A stretch of 52,199 nt of DNA, taken from the NCBI GenBank assembly GCA_002450905.1, contig DKAT01000070.1, forward strand, positions 2,347 through 54,545, read 5' to 3'. Position 1 is the stretch's first letter, and every line of letters starts with the position of its first letter. A program made the position numbers and the translations under genes. This document shows positions 25,928 to 35,460 of the stretch, piece after piece. The stretch comes from Spirochaetia bacterium UBA6919 (GTDB lineage Bacteria; Spirochaetota; UBA6919). Under the pieces are notes generated by a model that had not been told where the DNA came from, ran no database searches, and saw nothing but the letters and a program-made list of their open reading frames with translations.

Positions 25928-28180
25928 ATGTCTGTTTTTCATAAATTATGGAAAGGGATCAAAATAAAAGTCCTCTACACCGCTATCATCAGTATTATTA
26001 TATCAATTCTTATCATTGCCTATATCATCAATCAACAAACCGACGAACTATTCAATAATTATACTAACTCTAGAGTTAAAAATATTGATAATGATTTACG
26101 AAGCAAAGCTAAAAGAATCGCCTATCTCCTCTCAGAAGTCAGCGTAGAAAATTACCTCTCAAATGATTTTATAGAACTCGATTCCATCTCTAAAAACCTC
26201 TTAAAAAAAGATAAAGATATCGTATTCATCCAATTCTTCGATATTTCCGGTAAAAATAAAGTATCGGGTGTAGGAAAACCCCATGGAAACTATATTCAGG
26301 AAACATCCACTGTCAAAAATTCAGGAAACACCATAGGATATCTTAAAATTGGTATCTCTATTGATAGTACTAATAAAGCAAAACAAGAAATTAAATCCCT
26401 CAATGACACTGCTAAAAACAATATCCTCAATACAGTCATCATCGCATTATCGGTATTCCTCATAACTCAAATCATCAGTGCCTATACTGCCATCCATCAA
26501 ATGGTTATTAAACCCATCAAACAACTCATCTCCTACATGACCCATACCACCAAAGCTGAAACCCCTCAAATTATCCCATACAAACAACGCAACGATGAAT
26601 TCGACATCCTATTCAACACCTACAACGAAATGAGTCACGCCATTAATAAATATCAGGATAAATTAAAACAAAATATCATTGATATTTCTGAAAATGAATC
26701 CAAATTCAGAGCTATCTTCGAAGAATCTTCCATTGGCATTGCATTAATTACCCTCGACGGATCCTATATCAATATGAATAAAGCTCTGCAAAATACCCTC
26801 GGATACACAAAAGAAGAACTCCAGCAAATCTCATTTATGGACATCACCCATCCCGACGACAGAGAAACCACCACAACTCATTTTCAAGAACTTCTGAACG
26901 GCAAAAATAAATCCTATACCATTGAAAAAAGATATATTCATAAAGATAAATCCATTGTCTGGGGCTTATTAAATACTACTATCGTCAGGGATGTGAATAA
27001 TAATCCCATTTATGTTATTGGAATGATCAAGGATATCACTGAAAAAAAACTCAATGAAGAAAAAATCCTCGCCTCACAAAAGGATCTTGAAAGTATTCTC
27101 AACAACATGCAGGATACATTCTTCAGAACCGATCTCAATGGAAATATCCAAATTATCTCCCAATCCATCCAAAAACTCCTGGGATATTCAACCGAGGAAT
27201 TAATAAATCAGAATATCGATAAACTATTCACAAATCCCTTAGGGCGATCAGAAATTCTTAAAGAATTAAATCAAAATCATGGTGTCATCGAAGATTATGA
27301 AATCCAATTAATGAATAAAAATAATAACTCCATCTGGTCATCGGTAAACCTCCAATTCCAATATGACAACAACAAAAATATCAAGTGCATAGAAGGAACC
27401 GCCAGAGATATTTCTCAAAGAAAAAAATCCGAAGAAGATTTAAAAGAATCCACCAGAAAACTAGAAATCAATAATCGTGAGTTGAAAGAATTTGTCTATA
27501 TCGCATCCCACGACCTCCAGGAACCCCTTCGAAAAGTACAGGTCTTCGGAGAACGGATTAGCAAAACATGTAGCTCAAATTTACCCCCTGAAGGGTTAGA
27601 TTATCTGGATCGTATGCTCAACGCCGCCAGAAGAATGCATCAACTCATAAAAGATCTTCTCGTATTCTCAAGAATCACTTCCTCTGAACGTCATTTTACT
27701 CCGGTAAACCTCAATAATATTATTAATGGTGTCGTAAATGATCTTGAAATCCTTATAGAACAAAAAAATGGTATCATAAATATCGAAGAATTACCTGTCA
27801 TCCACGCTGACAATACCCACATGAGACAATTATTCCAAAATTTCCTCAGCAATGCCCTGAAATTCCATAAAAATGGCGAAACCCCCACGATCAAAATTTA
27901 TATGGATCACGAAAAAGACCCAAACTCCCACGTCATCGTCTTTGAAGACAATGGAATTGGCATCGAAGAGAAGCACATCGATCGCATATTCGGAGTATTC
28001 CAAAAATTAAATGACCCACATCTCTACGAAGGCACTGGAATCGGTCTGGCAATTTGTCGAAAAATTGTCGAACTCTACAAAGGATCAATCACCGTTGAAA
28101 GTCAATTTGAAAAGGGTACAAAATTCATAATCTCTTTCCCAAAAGTCACCAGCAATGAGTTATCAGGAATAAAATCGTGA
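25928..28180 (+). CDS. Membrane sensor histidine kinase with HAMP and two PAS domains
   Basis: 750 residues. A first membrane helix (15-35), a periplasmic sensor domain of about 130 residues, a second helix (about 170-190), HAMP-like linker, two PAS domains (about 255-375 and 385-500; LGYTKEELQQISFMDITHPDD is typical), a HisKA helix with YIASHDLQEPLRKVQ, and a HATPase domain with NFLSNALKF, EDNGIGIEEKH and EGTGIGLAICRKIVELY. It starts one base after the PhnD-like gene and ends overlapping queC by four bases, so the three form one unit. Its kinase core is paralogous to 23335-24792. No response regulator lies in the unit. Confidence 0.93.
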   Translation: MSVFHKLWKGIKIKVLYTAIISIIISILIIAYIINQQTDELFNNYTNSRVKNIDNDLRSKAKRIAYLLSEVSVENYLSNDFIELDSISKNLLKKDKDIVFIQFFDISGKNKVSGVGKPHGNYIQETSTVKNSGNTIGYLKIGISIDSTNKAKQEIKSLNDTAKNNILNTVIIALSVFLITQIISAYTAIHQMVIKPIKQLISYMTHTTKAETPQIIPYKQRNDEFDILFNTYNEMSHAINKYQDKLKQNIIDISENESKFRAIFEESSIGIALITLDGSYINMNKALQNTLGYTKEELQQISFMDITHPDDRETTTTHFQELLNGKNKSYTIEKRYIHKDKSIVWGLLNTTIVRDVNNNPIYVIGMIKDITEKKLNEEKILASQKDLESILNNMQDTFFRTDLNGNIQIISQSIQKLLGYSTEELINQNIDKLFTNPLGRSEILKELNQNHGVIEDYEIQLMNKNNNSIWSSVNLQFQYDNNKNIKCIEGTARDISQRKKSEEDLKESTRKLEINNRELKEFVYIASHDLQEPLRKVQVFGERISKTCSSNLPPEGLDYLDRMLNAARRMHQLIKDLLVFSRITSSERHFTPVNLNNIINGVVNDLEILIEQKNGIINIEELPVIHADNTHMRQLFQNFLSNALKFHKNGETPTIKIYMDHEKDPNSHVIVFEDNGIGIEEKHIDRIFGVFQKLNDPHLYEGTGIGLAICRKIVELYKGSITVESQFEKGTKFIISFPKVTSNELSGIKS

Positions 28181-28833
28181 AAAAAGCTCTCGTATTATTT
28201 TCAGGAGGCCAGGATTCCACCACATGTCTTTATTGGGCTCTCAAACAATTTGATCACGTCGAAGCCCTGAGCTTTAATTACGAGCAACGCCACAAAATAG
28301 AACTCGAAATAGCACACGAAATCATACAAAAAACATCGGTAAAACATCATATTCTCCCCATAAATACTTTTCATAGCCTTGGAGGTAGTTCCCTCACGGA
28401 TGATATCCCCGTAAAAAATGATTTAGAATCCAATAATCTCCCCAATACATTTGTTCCAGGACGAAATATTATTTTCTTAACCTTCGCCGCCGCTATGGCA
28501 TACCAGAAAAATATATCCCATCTCGTAATTGGTGTAAATCAGACAGATTATAGTGGATACCCCGATTGTCGCCAGGAAACCATGGAATCCATCGAAAAAA
28601 CTATCCTCCTCGGAATGGAGTATAATATCAATATCCACACGCCACTGATGTTGAAATCCAAGGCTGATATCTGGAAATTATCCTATGACCTCGGTTGTTT
28701 TCAAATCGTAAGAGATCTTTCCCATAGTTGTTATAATGGCGTGAAGGGTGGTTGTGGCAAATGTAATGCCTGTACCCTCAGAGAGTCAGGTTTAAAAGAC
28801 TTTATAAAATTAAATCCCTCCATTAGACTATAA
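28177..28833 (+). CDS. queC: 7-cyano-7-deazaguanine synthase
   Basis: Converts 7-carboxy-7-deazaguanine to preQ0 with ammonia and ATP in queuosine synthesis. The PP-loop SGGQDST is at residues 9-15; VPGRNIIFLTFA and DYSGYPDCR follow. The zinc-binding cysteines are at 185, 193, 196 and 199. Normal length at 218 residues. A GTG start overlaps the kinase stop (GTGA), so translation is probably coupled to the sensor kinase gene. No queD, queE or folE lies in the window. No preQ1 riboswitch is visible ahead of the unit. Confidence 0.96.
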   Translation: MKKALVLFSGGQDSTTCLYWALKQFDHVEALSFNYEQRHKIELEIAHEIIQKTSVKHHILPINTFHSLGGSSLTDDIPVKNDLESNNLPNTFVPGRNIIFLTFAAAMAYQKNISHLVIGVNQTDYSGYPDCRQETMESIEKTILLGMEYNINIHTPLMLKSKADIWKLSYDLGCFQIVRDLSHSCYNGVKGGCGKCNACTLRESGLKDFIKLNPSIRL

Positions 28834-28946
28834 ATATTCAAAACTCTTCAAAATGGATCACAAAACTCCATGAATCATTTGACTTCACAATAAAATCAAG
28901 CTATATTATCAAATAAAAATACTTATATCGGTTATAAAGAAATTAT

Positions 28947-30008
28947 ATGTTCTCAGACGAAGCAGAAATTATTATTCAATCAGGAAAAGGCGGAGATGGA
29001 TGTGTCTCCTTCCGTCGTGAAAAATACGTTCCCTATGGAGGTCCCGATGGAGGCGATGGTGGAAATGGCGGGGATGTTATTTTTAAAGTGAGAAACAGCT
29101 TGAGGAGTTTAAGCTGGATACGCAGTCGTCATCTTTTCAAGGCTCAAAACGGTCAAAATGGGATGAAACAAAGAAAATCAGGTAAACACGGTGAGCCCTG
29201 TATTGTTGAAGTCCCCCCTGGAACTATTATTAAGAATATACAAACAGATGTTCTCCTCGCAGACTTAAGCCATGATACCGATGAGATAGTGATAGCTCAT
29301 GGTGGAAGAGGGGGAAAGGGGAACACCCATTTCATGACCTCAACCAATCAGGCACCCAAATATGCTCAGGATGGAAAAGAGGGTATAGAAATCCACCTTA
29401 AACTGGAAGTCAAACTAATCGCAGATATAGGACTTGTTGGAAAGCCCAATGCCGGGAAATCCACTTTATTATCCCGTCTCACAAAAGCACATCCCAAAAT
29501 TGGAAACTATCCTTTCACCACACTATATCCTAATCTCGGTGTAATGTATATCAGTGAATTTGACTCCATCACTATTGCGGATATTCCAGGACTCATCGAA
29601 GGGGCTCATAAAGGGGCAGGACTTGGGATACGTTTTTTAAAACATATTGAGAGAACTAAAGCTCTTTTATATATGATTGATTTCTATGAGGAAGACCCTT
29701 TCCAGCAATTCCAATTATTATTTCACGAACTCAATACATACCACCCGGATCTGGTAAAAAAGCCCTTCTACATAGCCCTAAATAAAATTGACGTCATGGA
29801 AAATCAAATCCACCAGGAAAAATTTAAATTACTATTATCAGAAATTACTACAAGTCCCTATTCTGAGCTTATCACCAAAGATAACATATTCTTAATCTCT
29901 GCTGTAACGGGAGAAGGATTAGAGACTCTAAAAAATAAATTGTATCACCTGGTGGAAACTCATAACGTTCATACTACAAATAATAATGTCTTAACAAATG
30001 AATACTGA
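28947..30008 (+). CDS. obgE: Obg-family GTPase
   Basis: 353 residues. The Gly-rich Obg domain covers 1-158 (SGKGGDGCVSFRREKYVPYG, GPDGGDGGNGGD). The GTPase domain follows with the P-loop GKPNAGKS (165-172), switch I YPFTT, DIPGLIEGAHKGAGLG, NKID and SAVTGEG. It acts in late 50S ribosomal subunit assembly and stress control. The gene usually sits behind rplU-rpmA; those are absent upstream here. The leader contains only a weak AAAG ribosome-binding site. Confidence 0.97.
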   Translation: MFSDEAEIIIQSGKGGDGCVSFRREKYVPYGGPDGGDGGNGGDVIFKVRNSLRSLSWIRSRHLFKAQNGQNGMKQRKSGKHGEPCIVEVPPGTIIKNIQTDVLLADLSHDTDEIVIAHGGRGGKGNTHFMTSTNQAPKYAQDGKEGIEIHLKLEVKLIADIGLVGKPNAGKSTLLSRLTKAHPKIGNYPFTTLYPNLGVMYISEFDSITIADIPGLIEGAHKGAGLGIRFLKHIERTKALLYMIDFYEEDPFQQFQLLFHELNTYHPDLVKKPFYIALNKIDVMENQIHQEKFKLLLSEITTSPYSELITKDNIFLISAVTGEGLETLKNKLYHLVETHNVHTTNNNVLTNEY

Positions 30009-30095
30009 AATATTAACAACTCTTTCCGAAATAGATTGAATTCAATTTCATATTTCAAAATCCCACTGGAATACTGTTTATAAGAGGAGATATCC

Positions 30096-30721
30096 ATAAA
30101 TCCTCTAATTCATCTCATTCAAAACACAGAATTCATCGACACATTTGATAAAATCACAGCACCCTGGATTCAGGTAAAAACAAGTGATAACCAAACAGGT
30201 TTTGTATTTAGTGGATTCCTTATAAAAAACACCAAAGAGATCGAAAATCTCCTCATAACTCTGAATTGGCTTGAAAAATATGAATCTTATAATCCGAAAT
30301 CAAGAAAAAATCTCAGAGAATTGGTAAATATAACTAAAATTAACGTTGGATCAAATGGTTCGAAAAATGACAGGATGAAAGATCTCACTCCCCTAAAAAA
30401 TCTTCCTAATTACAAACACTGGAGATTACAGGTATTCAAAATCTTACTTATTTAAAAGGCCTTATTAATCTCAAAAACTTAAAAAGACTTTATTTTGTCG
30501 ATATGATGGGTGGTAGTTCACTCTCAGATATCCGTTTATTAAAGCATATGACAAACTTACAAACCCTTGAACTTAGTGGGACAAAAGTATATGATATCAC
30601 ACCACTCAAAGAACTAACAAACTTAAAATCCCTTCACCTTGACGAGACGAAAGTATCCAAAGAACAGATAGAAGAGCTAAAAAAGGCTTTACCAAATTGT
30701 AAAATATTCTATAATAAATAA
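30096..30721 (+). pseudogene. Broken SH3b and leucine-rich-repeat protein gene
   Basis: AGAGGAG at 30084-30090 is followed at 30096 by ATA instead of a start codon. The frame reads NPLIHLIQ, then an SH3b-like segment (ITAPWIQVKTSDNQTGFVF, FSGFL), then a linker and the first leucine-rich repeat (LTPLKNLPNYK). It goes out of frame near 30418 and runs into a stop. The repeats continue in another frame from 30419 (ITGIQNLTYLKGLINLKNLK, SDIRLLKHMTNLQTLELSG, YDITPLKELTNLKSLHLDE) and end at 30721. The signal peptide expected for this protein type is missing, so the gene has lost its 5' end and its frame. The 3' part could start at ATG 30503 or 30506, but without a ribosome-binding site. Confidence 0.7.
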
Positions 30722-30722
30722 A

Positions 30723-31388
30723 TCAAACAACCCTTTTCGCCCCAAAAGATCCTTTCCCATATTTCCCAGACCCAAAACCCACATCGGGAATTTGTTCATA
30801 AGGCGGGATAATCCCTACTTGAGTCCACAAATCATCGATGACTTTCCCCGAATCCGGGAGAATCCCATACCGCGTAACATTCAGCCACTGATGAGTGTCC
30901 AGATATTTTATACTCCTTCCCAATTGTTTCATAAATGTGTTCGTCTTCCGATAAGTGAATATTGCTTTAATGAGCCGTCCATCTCTCTCTTCCATCATCA
31001 CTTTCTTCGGGGACTCTTGGTAGGAAATAGCATTTGTTGAGTTAGAAATATAATTGAGAGCCAGAGTGTGATTTCCTAATTCGGATAATTTCATCCGATA
31101 GGTCACAAGAAACGAAGATATAAATGCTCTGTACCCATCCCTGAAACGATGATCCATAGCAATAAGATCCCAATAAGCTTTATTCGTCAATTTCTCAAAA
31201 TTCTTCCAGCGTAAAACTCCTTCTGTTAATGCACTTCTCTGCTCCTGTTGGGATTGAGTCTTCGGATTGGTGGGAGGAACTTTAATTTTAATGAATAACT
31301 TCCCAAGTTTCGTTCTCTGGACAACATGTTTCCCAAGCTTCCCCCACATCACCGGGCTATGATCCACCCCCTCTAAGAGTATCGCCAT
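30723..31388 (-). CDS. Protein of unknown function, DUF6266-like pattern
   Basis: 221 residues behind a perfect AAGGAGG. The N-terminal half has the pattern LGKHVVQRTKLGKLFIK, NPKTQSQQEQRSALTEGVLRW, then an Asn/Lys segment and AYWDLIAMDHR, DGYRAFISSFL. This resembles a family of short proteins of uncertain function with the NPxTxxQxxQR and xxWxxxA motifs, seen near phage or surface genes. The C-terminus is Gly-rich (GFGSGKYGKGSFG). The assignment is by pattern only. It ends one base from the broken LRR gene, convergent. Confidence 0.6.
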   Translation of the reverse strand: MAILLEGVDHSPVMWGKLGKHVVQRTKLGKLFIKIKVPPTNPKTQSQQEQRSALTEGVLRWKNFEKLTNKAYWDLIAMDHRFRDGYRAFISSFLVTYRMKLSELGNHTLALNYISNSTNAISYQESPKKVMMEERDGRLIKAIFTYRKTNTFMKQLGRSIKYLDTHQWLNVTRYGILPDSGKVIDDLWTQVGIIPPYEQIPDVGFGSGKYGKGSFGAKRVV

Positions 31389-31474
31389 TGTAAGCCTCCT
31401 TATAAATCACAATAAAATCCATCTCGACAGGCTATTTCCAAAATCTTGATACCCTGGTAAAATAAATAAACAAG

Positions 31475-31501
31475 ATCGGAATCAAAATTCTTAGTTCCGA
31501 T
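31475..31501 (+). repeat. 27-nt dispersed palindrome, copy B
   Basis: ATCGGAA and TTCCGAT arms; 24 of 27 bases match copy C. It lies 206 nt beyond the stop of the minus-strand LamG gene; read on that strand it is followed by a T-rich stretch (CTTGTTTATTTATTTT). The remainder of the 319-nt gap 31389-31707 shows no gene. Confidence 0.75.
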
Positions 31502-31707
31502 GGTGATTTATTCTATCGATTTGCTGATCTGTTCCTTAGAACCAGATTAATTGGTATAGACTCTATTTGGTATGGATTCAACAGGGATGGAATATGTTCA
31601 GTAAGTGGGGTGACAGAAGTAATAAAAAATAAATTTACATCATTCAATCTCTTAAGAGCTATGTCATAGTGATTTTGAGGATTTGTTAAATTATAGGATG
31701 GGATTTA

Positions 31708-32535
31708 TCAGGGGATTGGTAAGTGATTTACGGATGCCCAGTATTGCTGAATGGCTTTTTCACTCCTGGCGACAGATGAGATACGCACTTCATCGATCCG
31801 TCCATTAAAGATATTTTTGTTTTCCTCATATTTTCTACTCAAATGAAGGGGTTGTTTTGTTGAAACAATTGTTCCTTTGTGATTTTTAAATTTAATAAGT
31901 TTGCCATCGATATAAAATTTCATGAGCTTTCCATCATAACTTGCAGCAATATAATGCCATTTTTGATCTGAAAGATTCTGCCACTGAACTTCTGTAGGTA
32001 GTGCCATCTCTCCATCCGATGTATTAATTCTGAATACGATTTGAAATGGGAAATCTTCATCTGGCTGGTTATTTAAATATATTTCGTAACTTGGTTTTCC
32101 GCTTCCATCAAATACGCTGTCCTTACTTATAAGGGCTGGATAGCTCTGGAGCTGTTTTTGTTCAATAAAAACCCACATTTCTATGGTAATAGCATTCTTA
32201 GGGGTTAGACTTTCTTTACTTTCTATTTCAACATAACTTTTCGATCCATCAAATTGAATACCCGAGCCAAATCGCCCTCTTGTCCAGTGAGTATTATTAG
32301 CTAAACCTGAATTATCATGTGTTGAACTATCATTGACCAATTCCCCTTTTATTGGATTAAAGTGCCAGAGAGCCACAGTAAATGGATCTGGGGAGAATTC
32401 ACCTGTCTTAGGATTGAAACTACTTTGATCAGTAATAAGATTTTTAGAATTTCCTTTATTCTGATCCGATGAATTTCCACATGCAATTATATACAACATG
32501 GAGAATACCATAAGAATTATGACTGTTTTGCTCAT
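31708..32535 (-). CDS. LamG-domain lipoprotein
   Basis: The ATG at 32535 follows AAGGA by five bases and opens a lipoprotein signal peptide ending in YIIAC; a TTG nine codons upstream is less likely. After a short Asn/Ser linker (residues 20-40), residues 55-270 form a concanavalin A-like LamG jelly roll: ALWHFNPIKGELVNDSS, GRFGSGIQFDGSKSYVEI, ITIEMWVFIE, WHYIAASYDGKLMKFYIDG and FNGRIDEVRISSVARS. Such domains bind glycans or proteins at the cell surface; the ligand is unknown. 275 residues, single-gene unit, with repeat copy B downstream. Confidence 0.88.
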   Translation of the reverse strand: MSKTVIILMVFSMLYIIACGNSSDQNKGNSKNLITDQSSFNPKTGEFSPDPFTVALWHFNPIKGELVNDSSTHDNSGLANNTHWTRGRFGSGIQFDGSKSYVEIESKESLTPKNAITIEMWVFIEQKQLQSYPALISKDSVFDGSGKPSYEIYLNNQPDEDFPFQIVFRINTSDGEMALPTEVQWQNLSDQKWHYIAASYDGKLMKFYIDGKLIKFKNHKGTIVSTKQPLHLSRKYEENKNIFNGRIDEVRISSVARSEKAIQQYWASVNHLPIP

Positions 32536-32683
32536 ATTATCCTTGTAAAAAATATTTTGCAATAATTATACTCTAAATATTATGGATTGGAAAGATTTTT
32601 TCATTATCGGATTATTTTTTTTAATTAATAATTAGAGATACCTATATATTGATTAAAATATGTTGAGTAGATCAAATTTATGA

Positions 32684-35305
32684 TTATATCTGCATTTGGA
32701 GCTGGCTGAAAGCATCGATGGCATCGTTGACAATTGAAAATGTTTTGCCCACCTTATGATTTTTAATTTCAGAAATAGTGGTAGAATCTGTAGTATATAC
32801 CTTGATTCTTTCGGGGGACATTTCAGGAGCAGTGGTAAAGAAGATGAAAAGGGCATCTAAGGCTTTTTTATTTATACTTTTAGGAAGGACACTGACTAGA
32901 TCCAAAATGATTTTTCTCTTATCAGAAGGGGTTTCACCAATAGTTTTTATAAAATCTTTCGTAATGGGTTCAAGATTTTCTGGACTGAGATAGCCTTTCA
33001 GGCGAAATACAAGAATACCTTCATCAACAGTTATTGAGTGGGTAAGACCTTTGGATTCACCAAAATCCATAACAGTACCCCCTTGCATTTCCTGAACATC
33101 GATACCAAGATCACTGAGCTGGACTGATTTACCTGATTTAATACCAGCCTTGGATGAGCCATTATCATCAGGGGAATGCTCAGTTTCACTCAACTCAGAA
33201 ATCATATCAATAGCTTTATCTGTTGGTAAATATTGAGATGCTTTTGGTTTATCTTTAGTTTTCTTTATGGCTGGTTCTTCTTCATTAACTTCCTCTTTAA
33301 TATCTTCTTTAGCAGGTGGAATTGGCTGAGATTTTGCGGATTCAATTTGTGTAGACCTTTGAGCTGATGCCAATTGCTTTTCATTTTCCATTTCTAAAAG
33401 GACATCATAAATAAGTCTTGCAATTTCTTTCAGTTTGAGAGGAGTTTTCCCCATGTATCCTTTGATCCCTAGCTGAAATGCCTTTTCAATGATCTGGGTA
33501 TTTTTAATATTACTAAGTATGGCAAAGGGAATTTTCTTAGCTATGTGCTCACTAATCTTTTGTATAAGGAGAAATCCATTTACCTTTGCAAGATTAACCT
33601 CTGTGAGTATGAAATCCGGACGATGGTTCTTTGTTTGTAAAATACCCTCAAGACCGTCATTGGCTTGAAATATATTATATCCCAATCCAGAGAGGAAGTG
33701 GTATAAACTTGCTCTGGTCACGTCATCAGGATCAATGATAAGTATTTTTTTTCCTCTCAAAGCAGGAATCATATCATCTAATTTCTTTTTATTATCTGTG
33801 GTAGTAGTTATAGTTGGGAGATGGGTATGGAGACTATTATTCAGCTTATATATGGCGGTTTGTAGGTGCTTGGTTGTTTCATAGAGGAAATGCATCTTTT
33901 CATAGTATATATCATCCTCCAACTGGTTAATTGAGATGTTTTGGAGGTTGTTGATATTATCTAGAAGAGAACTTACAGGAGATATGATCTTATTAATGTT
34001 CTGTTCAATAAAAGATTCTAATTCCGTCGGCTGTTTCTCATCAGATGAAGTTTCTTTTGACTCTTCATGAAAGAATCTTTCTATAGAAGTATCTTTAAAT
34101 ATCTCAAGCATTACAGTTGTGTTGTCTTCCAGCTTGAGAAGGATGAACAATATCATCTTTCTTGTGCCATCCTTCAACCGGGTGAAAGCAACGTGATTTT
34201 TCAGTCCCTCTACAGAAACTTTCCCAGCTTCTACAGGGCAGTCAATACATTTCTCATAGCTTTTATTAATTGCTTTATAACAAGTTCTACCAACTATAGG
34301 TTCGTCAAACTCCAGTTTCAATGACGGTGATGCGTACTGGATATGATAACTGGTATCAACAATACTAAAAAGACCTTCCATATGAGAAAGAATATCTCTA
34401 CCGATGGATTTTGCCTGTTCCGTTAGATGATATACCGTCAATATATGATTATCATCTTTGTCATTAATGATATATGCTTTAATAAAGAAAAAATAGTTCT
34501 CGTCATCTTTCCTTCGAAACTGCAAGGTGTCATCGATTCCATCTGATACGATCTTTTCAAACCGCAATTGATCTTCTTCAATTATATACTCAACTAATTC
34601 CTTACCAAATATCTCCTCCATTGAGTATCCAAGAACTCTTAACAAATCATTGCTCGCGTAAATAATGTGATTTGAAGAATTCTCAATTACAATATGTTTG
34701 AATACCTTGTTGAGGAGCTTACCTAAATAATCTTCCATCTCAGGAACTTCTTCAGCAGGTAAATTATGTTCTACAGGAATATCTTTGAGGAACTCAATAG
34801 TATCTTCGTGGTAGGTTAAGATATTTTCCGATTTCTTAATAATGGTTTGGAGGTTATAATTGATGAGAAGGAGTACCAGAGTATAAAGCATTCCTGATAT
34901 CTCATCCATATCCGTTGCACTATAGTGATTATCTTTATAACTTAAAATATCTATTGTTCCAATCACATGATCATCAAGTATAAGGGGGAAGTGAACAGAA
35001 CTCTGAAAATTAGATTGAATATAATATTTATTTTCGACGTAAGAATCCGATAAGATATTATTCAGAAGGGGTTTTTTTTCTTCCAGACAGTGACTATAAA
35101 CAGAACCCTCTATGGGAAAATGCCCTCCCAAATCCAGATAGATTTCCTCCTCATCCGTAGATAGGGCAAAGATTATAACATCCTCATTATGCCTTAGAGA
35201 CACGCTTACCCGATTCACATCAATCTTCTGACAGCACTGGCTCAGGAAAAATTGAAATGATTTCTCGAAGTTAGAATCTAATACTTTTATTTTACTTTCA
35301 TTCAT
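32684..35305 (-). CDS. GAF-PAS-PAS-pseudo-receiver protein with STAS-like C-terminus
   Basis: 873 residues, no membrane helix. GAF domain at about 10-155, PAS domain at 200-300 (LGYSMEEIFGKELVEYI), second PAS-like segment at 310-410 with Cys342, Cys353 and Cys356. Then a helical part, a receiver domain at 518-635 and a charged linker. The C-terminal domain (about 770-873; GILVFRLKGYLSPENLEPI, KRKIILDLVSV) resembles STAS anti-sigma-factor antagonists. In the receiver the position of the phospho-acceptor Asp is Glu569 (FILTEVN), while Lys620 is kept, so phosphorylation is unlikely and Glu may mimic it. No kinase or output DNA-binding domain is seen. It stands alone. Confidence 0.8.
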   Translation of the reverse strand: MNESKIKVLDSNFEKSFQFFLSQCCQKIDVNRVSVSLRHNEDVIIFALSTDEEEIYLDLGGHFPIEGSVYSHCLEEKKPLLNNILSDSYVENKYYIQSNFQSSVHFPLILDDHVIGTIDILSYKDNHYSATDMDEISGMLYTLVLLLINYNLQTIIKKSENILTYHEDTIEFLKDIPVEHNLPAEEVPEMEDYLGKLLNKVFKHIVIENSSNHIIYASNDLLRVLGYSMEEIFGKELVEYIIEEDQLRFEKIVSDGIDDTLQFRRKDDENYFFFIKAYIINDKDDNHILTVYHLTEQAKSIGRDILSHMEGLFSIVDTSYHIQYASPSLKLEFDEPIVGRTCYKAINKSYEKCIDCPVEAGKVSVEGLKNHVAFTRLKDGTRKMILFILLKLEDNTTVMLEIFKDTSIERFFHEESKETSSDEKQPTELESFIEQNINKIISPVSSLLDNINNLQNISINQLEDDIYYEKMHFLYETTKHLQTAIYKLNNSLHTHLPTITTTTDNKKKLDDMIPALRGKKILIIDPDDVTRASLYHFLSGLGYNIFQANDGLEGILQTKNHRPDFILTEVNLAKVNGFLLIQKISEHIAKKIPFAILSNIKNTQIIEKAFQLGIKGYMGKTPLKLKEIARLIYDVLLEMENEKQLASAQRSTQIESAKSQPIPPAKEDIKEEVNEEEPAIKKTKDKPKASQYLPTDKAIDMISELSETEHSPDDNGSSKAGIKSGKSVQLSDLGIDVQEMQGGTVMDFGESKGLTHSITVDEGILVFRLKGYLSPENLEPITKDFIKTIGETPSDKRKIILDLVSVLPKSINKKALDALFIFFTTAPEMSPERIKVYTTDSTTISEIKNHKVGKTFSIVNDAIDAFSQLQMQI

Positions 35306-35460
35306 AAAGATATGTTAAATATAATTAAAAAATATGATATCTTTTTTAAATTCGGAATTTTATCCCAGCAAATTTATTTTTTAAATATTTTTAGGAATCT
35401 TACTAAATCAAGTTCAATATCTGCCGAACACATAAACATCTCTTCTGAAAGGACAATTCC

